A stretch of 64,000 bases of DNA from Novosphingobium sediminicola. Lineage in GTDB: Bacteria > Pseudomonadota > Alphaproteobacteria > Sphingomonadales > Sphingomonadaceae. A program made the translations under genes and the position numbers. The notes under the pieces were generated by a model that saw nothing but the letters and a program-made list of their open reading frames with translations, ran no database searches and was not told the DNA's origin. Shown here one piece after another: positions 1-8,122 of the stretch (within the stretch, counting starts at the first letter, position 1; each line of letters opens with the position of its first letter). Where the stretch lies: assembly GCF_014196525.1 (NCBI RefSeq), contig NZ_JACIDX010000001.1:186001-250000 (forward strand). The letters run 5' to 3'.

Positions 1-11
1 TGCTAGGAGCG

Positions 12-809
12 TTGCGCAAGTTGTTCGCAGGCACCGCCTCGGCCAGCGCGCCGCGCATTCCCGATGGCGAAAGGGTTTTTGCCATTGGCGACATCCATGG
101 ACGCCTCGATCTGTTCGAGGCGCTGATGAGCGCCATCGAGGCCGAGGACCAGAAACGCGGCCCGGCCCGCACCACGGTCATCCTGCTGGGTGATCTGATC
201 GATCGCGGCCCGGCCAGTCTGGGTGTGCTGGCGCTGGCCCGGCAATGGCAACAGGAACGCCGCGCGGCGGGTCAAGCGATGCATATCCTGATGGGCAACC
301 ACGAGGAGATGATGCTCGAATCGCTCGAGCGGGTCGAGGTGCTGCGCCATTTCGTCCAGCATGGCGGGCGCGAAACGCTGCTCAGCTTCGGGATCGACGA
401 AAAGACCTATGCAGCCGCTTCGTGGGAAGAGCTGCAGATCCTGATGCAGCAGGCTGTTGCGCAGGAATGGATTGATTTCATTGGCACCTTTGAGGCCAGC
501 CTGCGTCTTGGCGATTACGCCTTTGTCCATGCCGGCATCCGCCCCGGCGTTGCCCTTGATGCCCAGACGCCCGCCGATCTGCGCTGGATTCGCGAGCCCT
601 TCCTGTCGAGCGAGCAGGTCCATGGCAGCACGATTGTCCATGGCCACACAATCACCGAAGCGCCCGAAATCCGCCATAACCGGATCGGCATCGACACAGG
701 CGCCTATCAATCGGGCCGCCTGACCGCGCTGGTGCTGGAAGGCGAGGAGAAAGTACTGCTTTCCACCATGGTTAACGAAGACAAAATCAGCATTTGTCTC
801 GAAAAATGA
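12..809 (+). CDS. PPP-type metallophosphatase (calcineurin-like phosphoesterase)
   Basis: This is a cytoplasmic metal-dependent phosphoesterase of the serine/threonine phosphatase or diadenosine-tetraphosphatase type; the substrate cannot be told from sequence. The canonical blocks occur in order: GDIHG (about residues 26-30), GDLIDRGP (60-67), GNHEE (95-99), then FVHAG and VHGHT, which supply the Asp, His and Asn ligands of the two-metal centre. The start is uncertain. A TTG at 12 follows an AGGAG at 5-9 with only 2 nt between, and the frame stays open to the window edge, so the true start may lie upstream. It sits 44 nt before ugd on the same strand. Confidence 0.8.
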   Translation: MRKLFAGTASASAPRIPDGERVFAIGDIHGRLDLFEALMSAIEAEDQKRGPARTTVILLGDLIDRGPASLGVLALARQWQQERRAAGQAMHILMGNHEEMMLESLERVEVLRHFVQHGGRETLLSFGIDEKTYAAASWEELQILMQQAVAQEWIDFIGTFEASLRLGDYAFVHAGIRPGVALDAQTPADLRWIREPFLSSEQVHGSTIVHGHTITEAPEIRHNRIGIDTGAYQSGRLTALVLEGEEKVLLSTMVNEDKISICLEK

Positions 810-853
810 ACGAATTCCGGCGAGTCTGCAAAGCGCCAAAGGAGTAGATTTAT

Positions 854-2164
854 ATGAAGATAGCAATGGTTGGCTCGGGCTATGTTGGTCTTGTGTCAGG
901 CGCGTGCTTTGCCGATTTTGGTCACGATGTGGTTTGCATCGACAAGGATCCGAGCAAGATCGAGCGGCTGAACAACAACATCATGCCGATTTACGAGCCG
1001 GGTCTTGCCGAACTGGTGTCGGGCAATGTGAAGGCGGGTCGGCTGTCGTTCACGACGAACCTGGCCGAGGGGATCGAGGGCGCGCAGGCGATCTTCATCG
1101 CGGTGGGCACGCCCAGCCGTCGCGGCGATGGCCATGCGGATCTGTCCTATGTCTATGCGGTGGCACAGGAAGTGGGCGAGAATCTGAAGACGCCCGCCGT
1201 GATCGTGACCAAGTCGACCGTGCCGGTGGGCACCGGCGACGAGGTCGAGCGCATCATCGCCGAGACGGGCACCAAGGTGCAGTTCGGCGTGGCCTCGAAC
1301 CCGGAATTCCTGCGCGAGGGCGCGGCCATCGGCGATTTCAAGCGCCCCGACCGCATCGTCGTGGGGGTCGAGGACGAATGGGCCAAAGGCGTGATGAACG
1401 AGGTCTATCGCCCGCTGTTCATCAACAAGGCGCCGATCCTGTTCACCAGCCGCCGGTCCTCCGAAATGATCAAATATGCCGCCAATGCGTTTCTGGCGGT
1501 CAAGATCACCTTCATCAACGAGATCGCGGACCTGTGCGAAAAGGTGGGCGGCAATGTGCAGGATGTCGCGCGCGGCATCGGCATGGACAACCGCATCGGT
1601 TCGAAATTCCTCCACGCCGGGCCGGGTTACGGCGGCTCGTGCTTCCCCAAGGACACGCTGGCGCTGCTCAAAACCGCCGAGGATTATGACAGCCCGACCC
1701 GCATCGTCGAGGCCGTGGTCAAGGTCAATGACAGCCGCAAGCGCGCGATGGGCCGCAAGGTAGTCGATGCGCTGGGCGGGCCGACCGAAGCGCGCGGCAA
1801 GACCGCAGCGCTGCTGGGCCTGACGTTCAAGCCCAACACCGACGACATGCGCGATGCGCCCTCGATCGCGATTGCCCAGACGCTGATGGACGCGGGCGTG
1901 CATGTGGTGGCCTATGACCCCGAAGGGATGGAGGCCGCAGCGCCCCTGATGCCCGAGGTCAAGATGGTGGGCGGCGCCTTTGAGGCGGTGACCGGGGCCG
2001 ATGTGGCCGTGGTCGTAACCGAATGGGACGCCTTCCGCGCCATCGATCTGGAGCGGCTGAAGGGCGCGCTCAACACCCCCGTCCTCATCGACCTGCGCAA
2101 CGTCTTCGACCCCGCTGACGCTCGCGCAAAGGGCTTCGAATATTCCTCCATCGGGCGACCGTAA
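854..2164 (+). CDS. ugd: UDP-glucose 6-dehydrogenase
   Basis: The enzyme oxidises UDP-glucose to UDP-glucuronate with two NAD+, feeding exopolysaccharide and envelope sugar synthesis in the cytoplasm. The 436-residue protein has the N-terminal Rossmann motif GSGYVG (residues 7-12), the central NPEFLREG block, the catalytic Cys263 in GGSCFPKDT, and the C-terminal LTFKPNTDDMRDAPS segment. Length is normal for the family. ATG at 854 is preceded by AAAGGAG at 838-844, a good ribosome-binding site. It ends in a strong hairpin shared with the convergent gene. No polysaccharide genes are adjacent, so the polymer served is unknown. Confidence 0.96.
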   Translation: MKIAMVGSGYVGLVSGACFADFGHDVVCIDKDPSKIERLNNNIMPIYEPGLAELVSGNVKAGRLSFTTNLAEGIEGAQAIFIAVGTPSRRGDGHADLSYVYAVAQEVGENLKTPAVIVTKSTVPVGTGDEVERIIAETGTKVQFGVASNPEFLREGAAIGDFKRPDRIVVGVEDEWAKGVMNEVYRPLFINKAPILFTSRRSSEMIKYAANAFLAVKITFINEIADLCEKVGGNVQDVARGIGMDNRIGSKFLHAGPGYGGSCFPKDTLALLKTAEDYDSPTRIVEAVVKVNDSRKRAMGRKVVDALGGPTEARGKTAALLGLTFKPNTDDMRDAPSIAIAQTLMDAGVHVVAYDPEGMEAAAPLMPEVKMVGGAFEAVTGADVAVVVTEWDAFRAIDLERLKGALNTPVLIDLRNVFDPADARAKGFEYSSIGRP

Positions 2165-2171
2165 GGAATTG

Positions 2172-2202
2172 GGCGGCGCCGGGAACATAGTCCGGCGCCG
2201 CC
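2172..2202. terminator. Hairpin between convergent genes, likely bidirectional terminator
   Basis: A perfect 11-bp inverted repeat, GGCGGCGCCGG at 2172-2182 and CCGGCGCCGCC at 2192-2202, has a 9-nt loop. It lies between the ugd stop (2164) and the stop of the minus-strand gene (2209). It lacks a clear T-tract, so it may act as a bidirectional transcript end rather than a textbook intrinsic terminator. Confidence 0.6.
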
Positions 2203-2208
2203 TGACGC

Positions 2209-2814
2209 CTATTGAAGCGTAGCCGCGCCCTCGTCGCCATCGCGGCGACCATAGAATTGCATCAGCTGCACCAGCAATTCGCAGCGCTCACCCAGATCGC
2301 CGCATTCCAGCAGCGCCTGTTTCGAGGCCGCGTCAAAGGGCGCGATCTGGGCCACGCCATTGATCAGCGATTGATCGTCCAGCCGCGTCACCTGCTCCCA
2401 ATCGACGGCATAGCCCTGCGCATCGGCAAAATGACGCGCCTCGCGCTCAAACATCGCGCGTTCGACCGCGCTGATGATCTGATGTTCGGCCTCGGGCAGC
2501 AATTCGGCCTCGACCTGACGGAAAGGCGTCACCACCGTCATCTCGCGCAGGATGCGAAAACGCGCCTCGCCCACCAGCACGATGTTGAACCTGCCATCGG
2601 GCAGCGCCTCAACCTCCTGAATATGGCCCAGCGTGCCGACATCATAGAGCGGCGCGCCATCCTCCGCCTTGTGCGGCTGGATCATGCCGATGCGCCGATC
2701 CCGAGCCAGCGCGTCGGACACCATGGCCCGATAGCGCGGCTCAAAGATATGCAACGGCAGGCTCAGCCCCGGATAGAGCATCGCGCCGGACAGAGGAAAG
2801 ATCGAGACCCGCAT
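2209..2814 (-). CDS. Lon-protease substrate-binding (LON-SB/PUA-like) domain protein
   Basis: A 201-residue stand-alone LON substrate-binding domain, as found at the N terminus of Lon but without ATPase or protease. The start MRVSIFPLSGAMLYPG with LPLHIFEPRYRAM is the family signature. Its role in these bacteria is not established; binding of unfolded or regulatory proteins is inferred from Lon. ATG at 2814 was chosen because the domain begins immediately there and it lies 4 nt after the stop of the thioredoxin gene; longer in-frame starts would lie inside that gene. It is probably cotranscribed with the thioredoxin/TPR protein, which suggests a proteostasis role. Confidence 0.85.
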   Translation of the reverse strand: MRVSIFPLSGAMLYPGLSLPLHIFEPRYRAMVSDALARDRRIGMIQPHKAEDGAPLYDVGTLGHIQEVEALPDGRFNIVLVGEARFRILREMTVVTPFRQVEAELLPEAEHQIISAVERAMFEREARHFADAQGYAVDWEQVTRLDDQSLINGVAQIAPFDAASKQALLECGDLGERCELLVQLMQFYGRRDGDEGAATLQ

Positions 2815-2818
2815 CGTT

Positions 2819-3739
2819 TCAGCCAAACAGGATGGTCGACAGCTTGCGCCGCTGGGCCGAAACCCATGCATCCTCAAGGCCGATGACCTCAAAGATCTGC
2901 AGCAGCTTGGCGCGGGCCGCACCATCGTTCCACGTCCGGTCCGCCGCAATCAGGCGCAGCAGCGTGGTCGCCGCCGCATCGCGGTCGCCCGCCGCAAAGG
3001 CCGCGCTGGCATAATCGAACCCGGCCTGATGATCGTCAGGCGCAGCCTCCGCCGCGGCTTTCAAACCGGCCAGCTCACCATCCTCAGGCGCATCCTTGGC
3101 CAGTTCCAGAGCGGCCTTGGCGCGCTCCACCGCCGGATCGGCCGCCAGCGCGGGATCGAGCGCGGCCAGCACAGCTTCGGCTTCCTCAACCTGACCGGAG
3201 AGCACCAGCGCCCGAATCAACCCGGCGTGGGCCGCCGCGCTGTCAGGCGCGATTTCGGCGATCTGGCCAAAGATATTGGCCGCGCGCTCGCCATCGTCTG
3301 CCTCCAGCGCTTCCTCGCCCATCGCCAACAGCGGTTCGAGGTCGGGCGCGGGGTCGCCCGCGGGCTGGATCGGCAATTGCTTGAGCAACTGGTCCAGCAT
3401 CGCCTTCAACTGCGATTCGCCGCGCGCATTGGTCAGGTCGGCAATCGGCTGCCCCTGAAAGATCGCATAGACGGTCGGGATCGAGCGGACCTGAAACTGG
3501 CTGGCGATAAAGCCCTCCTCGTCCACATTGACCTTGGCCAGCACGACGCCCTTGTCGGCATATTCGGCCGACACTTTTTCCAGCACCGGGGTCAGCGCCT
3601 TGCACGGGCCACACCATTCGGCCCAGAAATCGAGAATCACCAATTGCGTCATCGAAGGCTCGACCACCGCCTTGCGGAAGCGATCAACGGCTTTCTGTTC
3701 TTCGATGCTCAGGCCAAGACTTGCCACGCGGTACTCCAT
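2819..3739 (-). CDS. Thioredoxin-TPR protein (CnoX/YbbN-like)
   Basis: The 306-residue protein has an N-terminal thioredoxin fold with an intact WCGPC redox motif (residues 42-46) in FWAEWCGPCK, and an Ala-rich helical C-terminal half of TPR type that includes a second repeat block. This is the architecture of CnoX (YbbN), a chaperone-linked holdase/thioredoxin. E. coli YbbN lacks a CxxC motif, while many alphaproteobacterial homologues keep it, as here, so redox activity is plausible. ATG at 3739 (MEYRV) puts the thioredoxin domain near residue 20; longer in-frame starts would add an unrelated stretch. It heads a two-gene unit with the LON-SB gene. Confidence 0.85.
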   Translation of the reverse strand: MEYRVASLGLSIEEQKAVDRFRKAVVEPSMTQLVILDFWAEWCGPCKALTPVLEKVSAEYADKGVVLAKVNVDEEGFIASQFQVRSIPTVYAIFQGQPIADLTNARGESQLKAMLDQLLKQLPIQPAGDPAPDLEPLLAMGEEALEADDGERAANIFGQIAEIAPDSAAAHAGLIRALVLSGQVEEAEAVLAALDPALAADPAVERAKAALELAKDAPEDGELAGLKAAAEAAPDDHQAGFDYASAAFAAGDRDAAATTLLRLIAADRTWNDGAARAKLLQIFEVIGLEDAWVSAQRRKLSTILFG

Positions 3740-3974
3740 CCGTCTGTGCGCCCCATCGGGCGCCTTGGCCCCTATGTGGACCTTTCGCGGCATTTGTGAA
3801 GGGATAAAGCGCGTTTCAGCCCAAAGCCGAGGTGATGTGGAAACGGGTGCCTGCAATCTTTTACCCATGAAAATGAAAAGATGTGAAGATTGTGCTTGGC
3901 AAGGTGAAATAGCCTCGTTAAAGGGCCGCCTCACCCCGCAACGGAGCGCCCCGCTCCATTGCAGAAACGCCAGA

Positions 3975-4049
3975 GCGGGCGTAGCTCAGGGGTAGAGCAC
4001 AACCTTGCCAAGGTTGGGGTCGAGGGTTCGAATCCCTTCGCCCGCTCCA
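3975..4049 (+). tRNA. tRNA-Gly (anticodon GCC), copy 1
   Basis: A complete cloverleaf with encoded CCA: acceptor GCGGGCG/CGCCCGC, D-arm with GCTC/GAGC, anticodon stem CAACC/GGTTG around loop TTGCCAA (anticodon GCC), and T-loop TTCGAAT. It is the first of three copies identical over 75 nt, spaced by 42 and 36 nt. A 6-bp GC hairpin (GGAGCG/CGCTCC) lies at 3943-3957 just upstream. Confidence 0.98.
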
Positions 4050-4091
4050 AGTTTCACCCGGTCAGGCCCTTATGGGTTTGGCCAAGCCCGA

Positions 4092-4166
4092 GCGGGCGTA
4101 GCTCAGGGGTAGAGCACAACCTTGCCAAGGTTGGGGTCGAGGGTTCGAATCCCTTCGCCCGCTCCA
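4092..4166 (+). tRNA. tRNA-Gly (anticodon GCC), copy 2
   Basis: Identical over its full 75 nt, including CCA, to the copies at 3975 and 4203. The spacers on either side are unrelated to each other apart from an A/T-rich run just after each CCA, so the three copies are probably cotranscribed and processed. Confidence 0.98.
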
Positions 4167-4202
4167 AATTTTCCGGTGTTGCCATTTGGCGCACCCGCCC
4201 GA

Positions 4203-4277
4203 GCGGGCGTAGCTCAGGGGTAGAGCACAACCTTGCCAAGGTTGGGGTCGAGGGTTCGAATCCCTTCGCCCGCTCCA
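4203..4277 (+). tRNA. tRNA-Gly (anticodon GCC), copy 3
   Basis: The third identical tRNA-Gly(GCC), with CCA encoded. Its 3' half and downstream flank were duplicated once more at 4379-4449, leaving a broken fourth copy. Confidence 0.98.
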
Positions 4278-4449
4278 AGTTTCATGACAGCGATGGGATC
4301 GCAGGCCGGTTCAGGGCCTGCCGGAGGGAACCCTCTGATTCCTTTGATGCGCTGCGCCGCAAGCGGCTTCGCTTGAGTGGTTCGAATCCCTCCGCCCGCT
4401 CCAGTTTTTCAAAACAGCAATGGGATCGTAGGCCAGTTCAGGGCCTGCC
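4253..4449 (+). repeat. Imperfect direct repeat: tRNA-Gly 3' end plus downstream hairpin
   Basis: Two diverged copies of about 70 nt, 4253-4322 and 4379-4449, each run from the tRNA T-arm through the CCA and into a flank that forms a 7-bp stem-loop: GCAGGCC/GGCCTGC in copy 1 and GTAGGCC/GGCCTGC in copy 2. The single stem difference keeps pairing as U-G. The retained stem suggests a processing or 3'-end function for the hairpin. Confidence 0.75.
4377..4403 (+). pseudogene. 3' remnant of a fourth tRNA-Gly
   Basis: Only the T-arm and 3' acceptor survive: GGTTCGAATCCCTCCGCCCG followed by CTCCA. It differs from the intact copies by one T-to-C change after the T-stem. No GCGGGCG 5' acceptor strand or D-arm or anticodon arm lies upstream within tRNA distance, so this cannot fold as a tRNA. 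It looks like the scar of a tandem duplication followed by loss of the 5' half. Confidence 0.8.
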
Positions 4450-4498
4450 TGCCCCCCTAAGTCAAAAGCGGCGCACCCAAGGCACGCCGCCCCATTAT

Positions 4499-5338
4499 TT
4501 ACGCCTTCAGCCTTTCCGCATGCCAAGCCACATGCTCGGCCATAAAGGTCGAGATGAAGTAGTAGGAGTGGTCATAGCCCGGCTGCATCCGGATCGTCGC
4601 AGGCTGGCCTACCTTGTCGCATGCCTCGACCAGCAGATGCGTTTTCAACTGCCCCTCAAGGAAACCATCCGCCTCGCCCTGATCCACCAACAGGTCGGGC
4701 AGACGCGCCCCGTCCTCGATCAACGCCACTGCGTCATATTCGCGCCATGCCCCGCGATCATCACCCAGATAACCCCCCAGCGCCTTTTCGCCCCAGGGAC
4801 AGTTGAGCGGCGACACGATCGGCGCAAAGGCCGAAACCGATCGGAACCGCTCCGCATTGCGCAGTGCGATGGTCAGCGCGCCATGCCCGCCCATCGAATG
4901 GCCGGTGATGCCCTGCCGCCCCATATCCGCCGGAAAATGCTCGGCCACCAAGGCAGGCAATTCGGCCTCGATATAGGAGCGCATGCGGAAATGCGGCGCC
5001 CATGGCTGCTGCGTCGCATCGACATAGAAACCGGCGCCCTTGCCAAAGTCATAGGCATCATCATCGGCCACATCATCGCCGCGCGGCGAAGTATCGGGCG
5101 CGACAAAGATCACCCCCGCTTCGGCACAGGCCCGGCGGAATTCACCCTTCTCGGTCACATTGGCATGGGTGCAGGTCAGGCCCGAGAGATACCACAGCAC
5201 GGGCAGACGCTCGTCCGGCGCATGATCGGGCACAAAGACCGAGAAGGTCATGCGCGTGCCTGTCTGTTGCGAATCATGGGCATAGACCCCCTGCGTGCCG
5301 CCAAAGCTGCGATTGCTGCTGATCACTTCCAACGTCAT
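4499..5338 (-). CDS. fghA: S-formylglutathione hydrolase
   Basis: Hydrolyses S-formylglutathione to formate and glutathione, the second step of glutathione-dependent formaldehyde detoxification in the cytoplasm. This is an alpha/beta-hydrolase of 279 residues, the normal size, with the nucleophile Ser148 in GHSMGG, an acid at Asp224 and a base at His257 in GYDHSYYF. The family motif WYLSGLTCTH is near residue 50. ATG at 5338 follows a GAGAGG ribosome-binding site; longer in-frame starts add unrelated sequence. No glutathione-dependent formaldehyde dehydrogenase gene is adjacent. The glutathione ligase gene gshA lies elsewhere in this window. Confidence 0.94.
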   Translation of the reverse strand: MTLEVISSNRSFGGTQGVYAHDSQQTGTRMTFSVFVPDHAPDERLPVLWYLSGLTCTHANVTEKGEFRRACAEAGVIFVAPDTSPRGDDVADDDAYDFGKGAGFYVDATQQPWAPHFRMRSYIEAELPALVAEHFPADMGRQGITGHSMGGHGALTIALRNAERFRSVSAFAPIVSPLNCPWGEKALGGYLGDDRGAWREYDAVALIEDGARLPDLLVDQGEADGFLEGQLKTHLLVEACDKVGQPATIRMQPGYDHSYYFISTFMAEHVAWHAERLKA

Positions 5339-5619
5339 GTCGTGCCTCTCATTGCCCTGTTTGCGCGCCATCGGCGGTGAACCGGAAAAATGCCCTAAAA
5401 CTGTTGCTGCGCAAGGAATCTTACTTTGTAAAATCGCGCATACTGTAGAGTTCCGCACTTCTTCAAGGGGTCAACCGGCTCGGTTCATCTTATTCCCCCT
5501 TGCCTTTGGCCGCTATTCCCTGCACCTCCCGCAACACCCTATTCATCCGGCGTTCACTGCGCGAGCGCCACTCGCCCCATTCGGGGTAGACATTCGAAAG
5601 ACGAAGGACAGACACGGAC

Positions 5620-7971
5620 ATGGCCCGGTCGATTAACTTGCTCAGCCGCACCACCCGCGCGCGCCGTTTCGCGCCCATTGCCCTTGCGTCCACCGCGTTG
5701 ATGACGCCTGGTGTTGCCTGGGCCGATTGCACGGCCAGCGGCACCACCGTCACCTGTTCGGGCACGTCGGCTGCCTATACGAACACGGCCTCGGGCGTGA
5801 ATGTCACCGTCAATTCGGGCGCCAGCGTCACCTCACCGCTGGTGATCGGCACATCGGGCACGCTGACCAATGCGGGCACGATCACCAACACAGGCGCGGT
5901 CTATGGCGTGCAATATGGCGATGGCGCCACGATCACGAACAATGGCACGATCACCTCGACCAGCAGCACCTCGGGTGCGGGCGCGATCACCGTGGGTGCC
6001 AATTCGACCGTGACCAACAATGGCGTGCTGACCGCTTATGCGGGCACGCCCGCGGTCAATTTCGGCGTCAACGGCACCTTCATCAACAACACCTCGGCCA
6101 CCGCCGCTGTCACGGGCAACATTGTCTATGGCACCAACACCGGCACCAACCGCGCCTACTTCTACAATTACAACACCGCCTACGGCTTTACCGGCGCGGT
6201 GACGGCCAGCGGCAACATCACGGCCTATAACAACGGCATCTTTACCGGCACGTTCAGCCAGTCGCCCGTTTCGGGCAGCAACACCGTGTCCTTCACCAAC
6301 GATGTCAGCGGCACCTTCACCGGCATCTTCGCCTCGGGCGACACGACCACGCTGACCAACGCCGGTACGATGTATCTCTATTCGGGCAGCACGATCGGTT
6401 ATTATTACACGACCGGCGGCACTTCTTCGGTGGTCAACAACGGCACCTCCTCGGCCAACAGCCAGCTCTGGATCGGCACCGCATCGGCGCCTGCCAAGGT
6501 CACCATCTATGGCAGCTATACTCAGGGTGCCTATGGCACGCTGAATATCCCGATCTATCCGGCGGGCAGCGCGACCACCGCCGCCGGCACCAACTACAGC
6601 CAGCTCTACACCACCGGCACCGCATCGCTGAGCGGCACGCTGAACCTGAACGTCACGGCGGGCTTCTATCCCACCGGCACCGTGTTCAGCGTGATCCATG
6701 CCGATGGCGGCATCTCGGGCGACTTCTCGACCATCACGGTCAACAACGGCACCAACCTGCTGTTCACCACCTTTACCAAGGTCGGCGCGGTGACCAGCAC
6801 CAGCGGCACCGACTATCAGTTCGTCGCCACGCATAATTCCTATGACACGGTGATGGCCGCCAATGGCGCCAACGCCAACCAGATCGCCATCTCCAAGGCG
6901 CTGGGCCACACCGACGGCACGGTTGCGGGCACGACCGGCCTGCTGGCCACCGCCACGGCAAGCACCGGTTCGGATGCCGCCACGCTGCTGGGCACGGTGG
7001 ACATTCTGAGCGCTTCGGACGCCAAGCTGTTCCTCGACCAGATTTCGCCCGAAGGCTATCTGGCCTATGCAACGGCGCTGCGCGATCAGGCCAACCTGTT
7101 CCACCGCACCATCGACATGCGTTTGAAGGATCAGAACAGCACCCATCCCGAAGATGGCTGGTGGCTGACGCCGATGGCGCAGGGCAGCTTCTCCTCGACC
7201 GCCTCGACCGTGGGCGGCTATCGCACCCGCGATCAGATCACCGCGATTGCCGCCGGTTATGACTTCTCGGGCCCCAACCATGTCTATGGCGCCGCGGTCA
7301 ACCTGTCGTGGGATAAGCTCAAGTATGCGCCGGGCAATCTGAACGGCACGAACCGCGATTATGCGGTGGCCGCTTATGCGGGCAAGAACTTCGGCCCGCT
7401 GCATCTGACCGGTATCGCCAGCTATCATATGGGCAAGGTGAGCGCGACCAAGATCATCACGATCGGCGCCTACACCCGCACCGCCACCGCCTCGGTTGGC
7501 GAAGACCTGTTCAAGGCCACCGGCAAGGTCGGCTTTGAACTGAAGGCCAATGGCTGGACCGCCGAACCCTTTGTCGGGATCGACTTCAACAAGGGCAAGA
7601 TCAAGGGCTTCACCGAAACCGGCGCGGGCGCTGCCAATCTGACCGTCAACAGCATCAGTGCGGATCGCACCGAATGGCTGGCGGGTGTGTCGCTGATCCG
7701 TTCGAAGGGCATGCTGCGCCCCTATGTGAACGCAACCTATCGCTCGAAGATCACCGGCGCGGGCAACACCGTGACGGCGATCATGAACGGTCAGGCCGAC
7801 ACGCAGTTCACCGTGACGGGGCTGGCCCAGGGCAACAGCCAGGTTGACACCAATGTCGGTGTCAACTTTGTGTTCGACGATGCGGGCGCGCTGTTCGTCG
7901 GCTATCAGGGCACCTATCGCAGCGATTACATGGCGCATGGCATCAATCTGGGCATCCGCCTCGAATTCTGA
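5620..7971 (+). CDS. Autotransporter (type Va) with beta-helix passenger
   Basis: A 783-residue secreted or surface protein. An N-terminal signal peptide has basic residues then a hydrophobic stretch ending near AWA (about residue 35). The passenger (about 36-500) is rich in Thr, Asn, Gly and Ser, with many TNxGTI-like rungs typical of a right-handed beta-helix. The C-terminal translocator (about 510-783) has alternating amphipathic strands and ends in RLEF with the terminal Phe needed by the Bam complex. Two Cys (37 and 46) at the mature N terminus could form a disulfide. There is no recognisable enzymatic passenger domain, so adhesion or self-association is only a guess. A strong terminator follows. 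Confidence 0.88.
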   Translation: MARSINLLSRTTRARRFAPIALASTALMTPGVAWADCTASGTTVTCSGTSAAYTNTASGVNVTVNSGASVTSPLVIGTSGTLTNAGTITNTGAVYGVQYGDGATITNNGTITSTSSTSGAGAITVGANSTVTNNGVLTAYAGTPAVNFGVNGTFINNTSATAAVTGNIVYGTNTGTNRAYFYNYNTAYGFTGAVTASGNITAYNNGIFTGTFSQSPVSGSNTVSFTNDVSGTFTGIFASGDTTTLTNAGTMYLYSGSTIGYYYTTGGTSSVVNNGTSSANSQLWIGTASAPAKVTIYGSYTQGAYGTLNIPIYPAGSATTAAGTNYSQLYTTGTASLSGTLNLNVTAGFYPTGTVFSVIHADGGISGDFSTITVNNGTNLLFTTFTKVGAVTSTSGTDYQFVATHNSYDTVMAANGANANQIAISKALGHTDGTVAGTTGLLATATASTGSDAATLLGTVDILSASDAKLFLDQISPEGYLAYATALRDQANLFHRTIDMRLKDQNSTHPEDGWWLTPMAQGSFSSTASTVGGYRTRDQITAIAAGYDFSGPNHVYGAAVNLSWDKLKYAPGNLNGTNRDYAVAAYAGKNFGPLHLTGIASYHMGKVSATKIITIGAYTRTATASVGEDLFKATGKVGFELKANGWTAEPFVGIDFNKGKIKGFTETGAGAANLTVNSISADRTEWLAGVSLIRSKGMLRPYVNATYRSKITGAGNTVTAIMNGQADTQFTVTGLAQGNSQVDTNVGVNFVFDDAGALFVGYQGTYRSDYMAHGINLGIRLEF

Positions 7972-7998
7972 TCCTTCGCGTTTCACGCAATCAACGAA

Positions 7999-8029
7999 GG
8001 GCGGCGCTGCGGCGTCGCCCTTTTCGTTT
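7999..8029 (+). terminator. Intrinsic terminator of the autotransporter gene
   Basis: GGGCGGCG (7999-8006) pairs with CGTCGCCC (8013-8020) with one G-U pair across a 6-nt loop, followed by TTTTCGTTT at 8021-8029. It lies 28 nt after the autotransporter stop. Confidence 0.85.
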
Positions 8030-8122
8030 GGCCCCCTTTCCTCTCGCGGGTGTCACACAAGCATCACGCAACCGCCACGTGCATGTCACCTCCATCGCCT
8101 ATCAGGGCCGGAAGGAGACGCC

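Noticed and set aside
896..2188. A 430-codon minus-strand open frame
   Set aside because: Antisense shadow of ugd with no recognisable domain or ribosome-binding site.
3975..4277. Regularly spaced 75-nt identical repeats resembling a CRISPR-like array
   Set aside because: Each unit folds as a complete tRNA-Gly with CCA; spacers are uneven and there are no cas genes.
3959..5380. A 473-codon plus-strand open frame
   Set aside because: It translates three tRNA genes and then runs antisense to S-formylglutathione hydrolase, whose catalytic motifs are clear.
5833..7986. A 717-codon minus-strand open frame
   Set aside because: Exactly antisense to the autotransporter; its repetitive Arg/Ala/Gly composition mirrors the GC-rich sense repeats and shows no domain.
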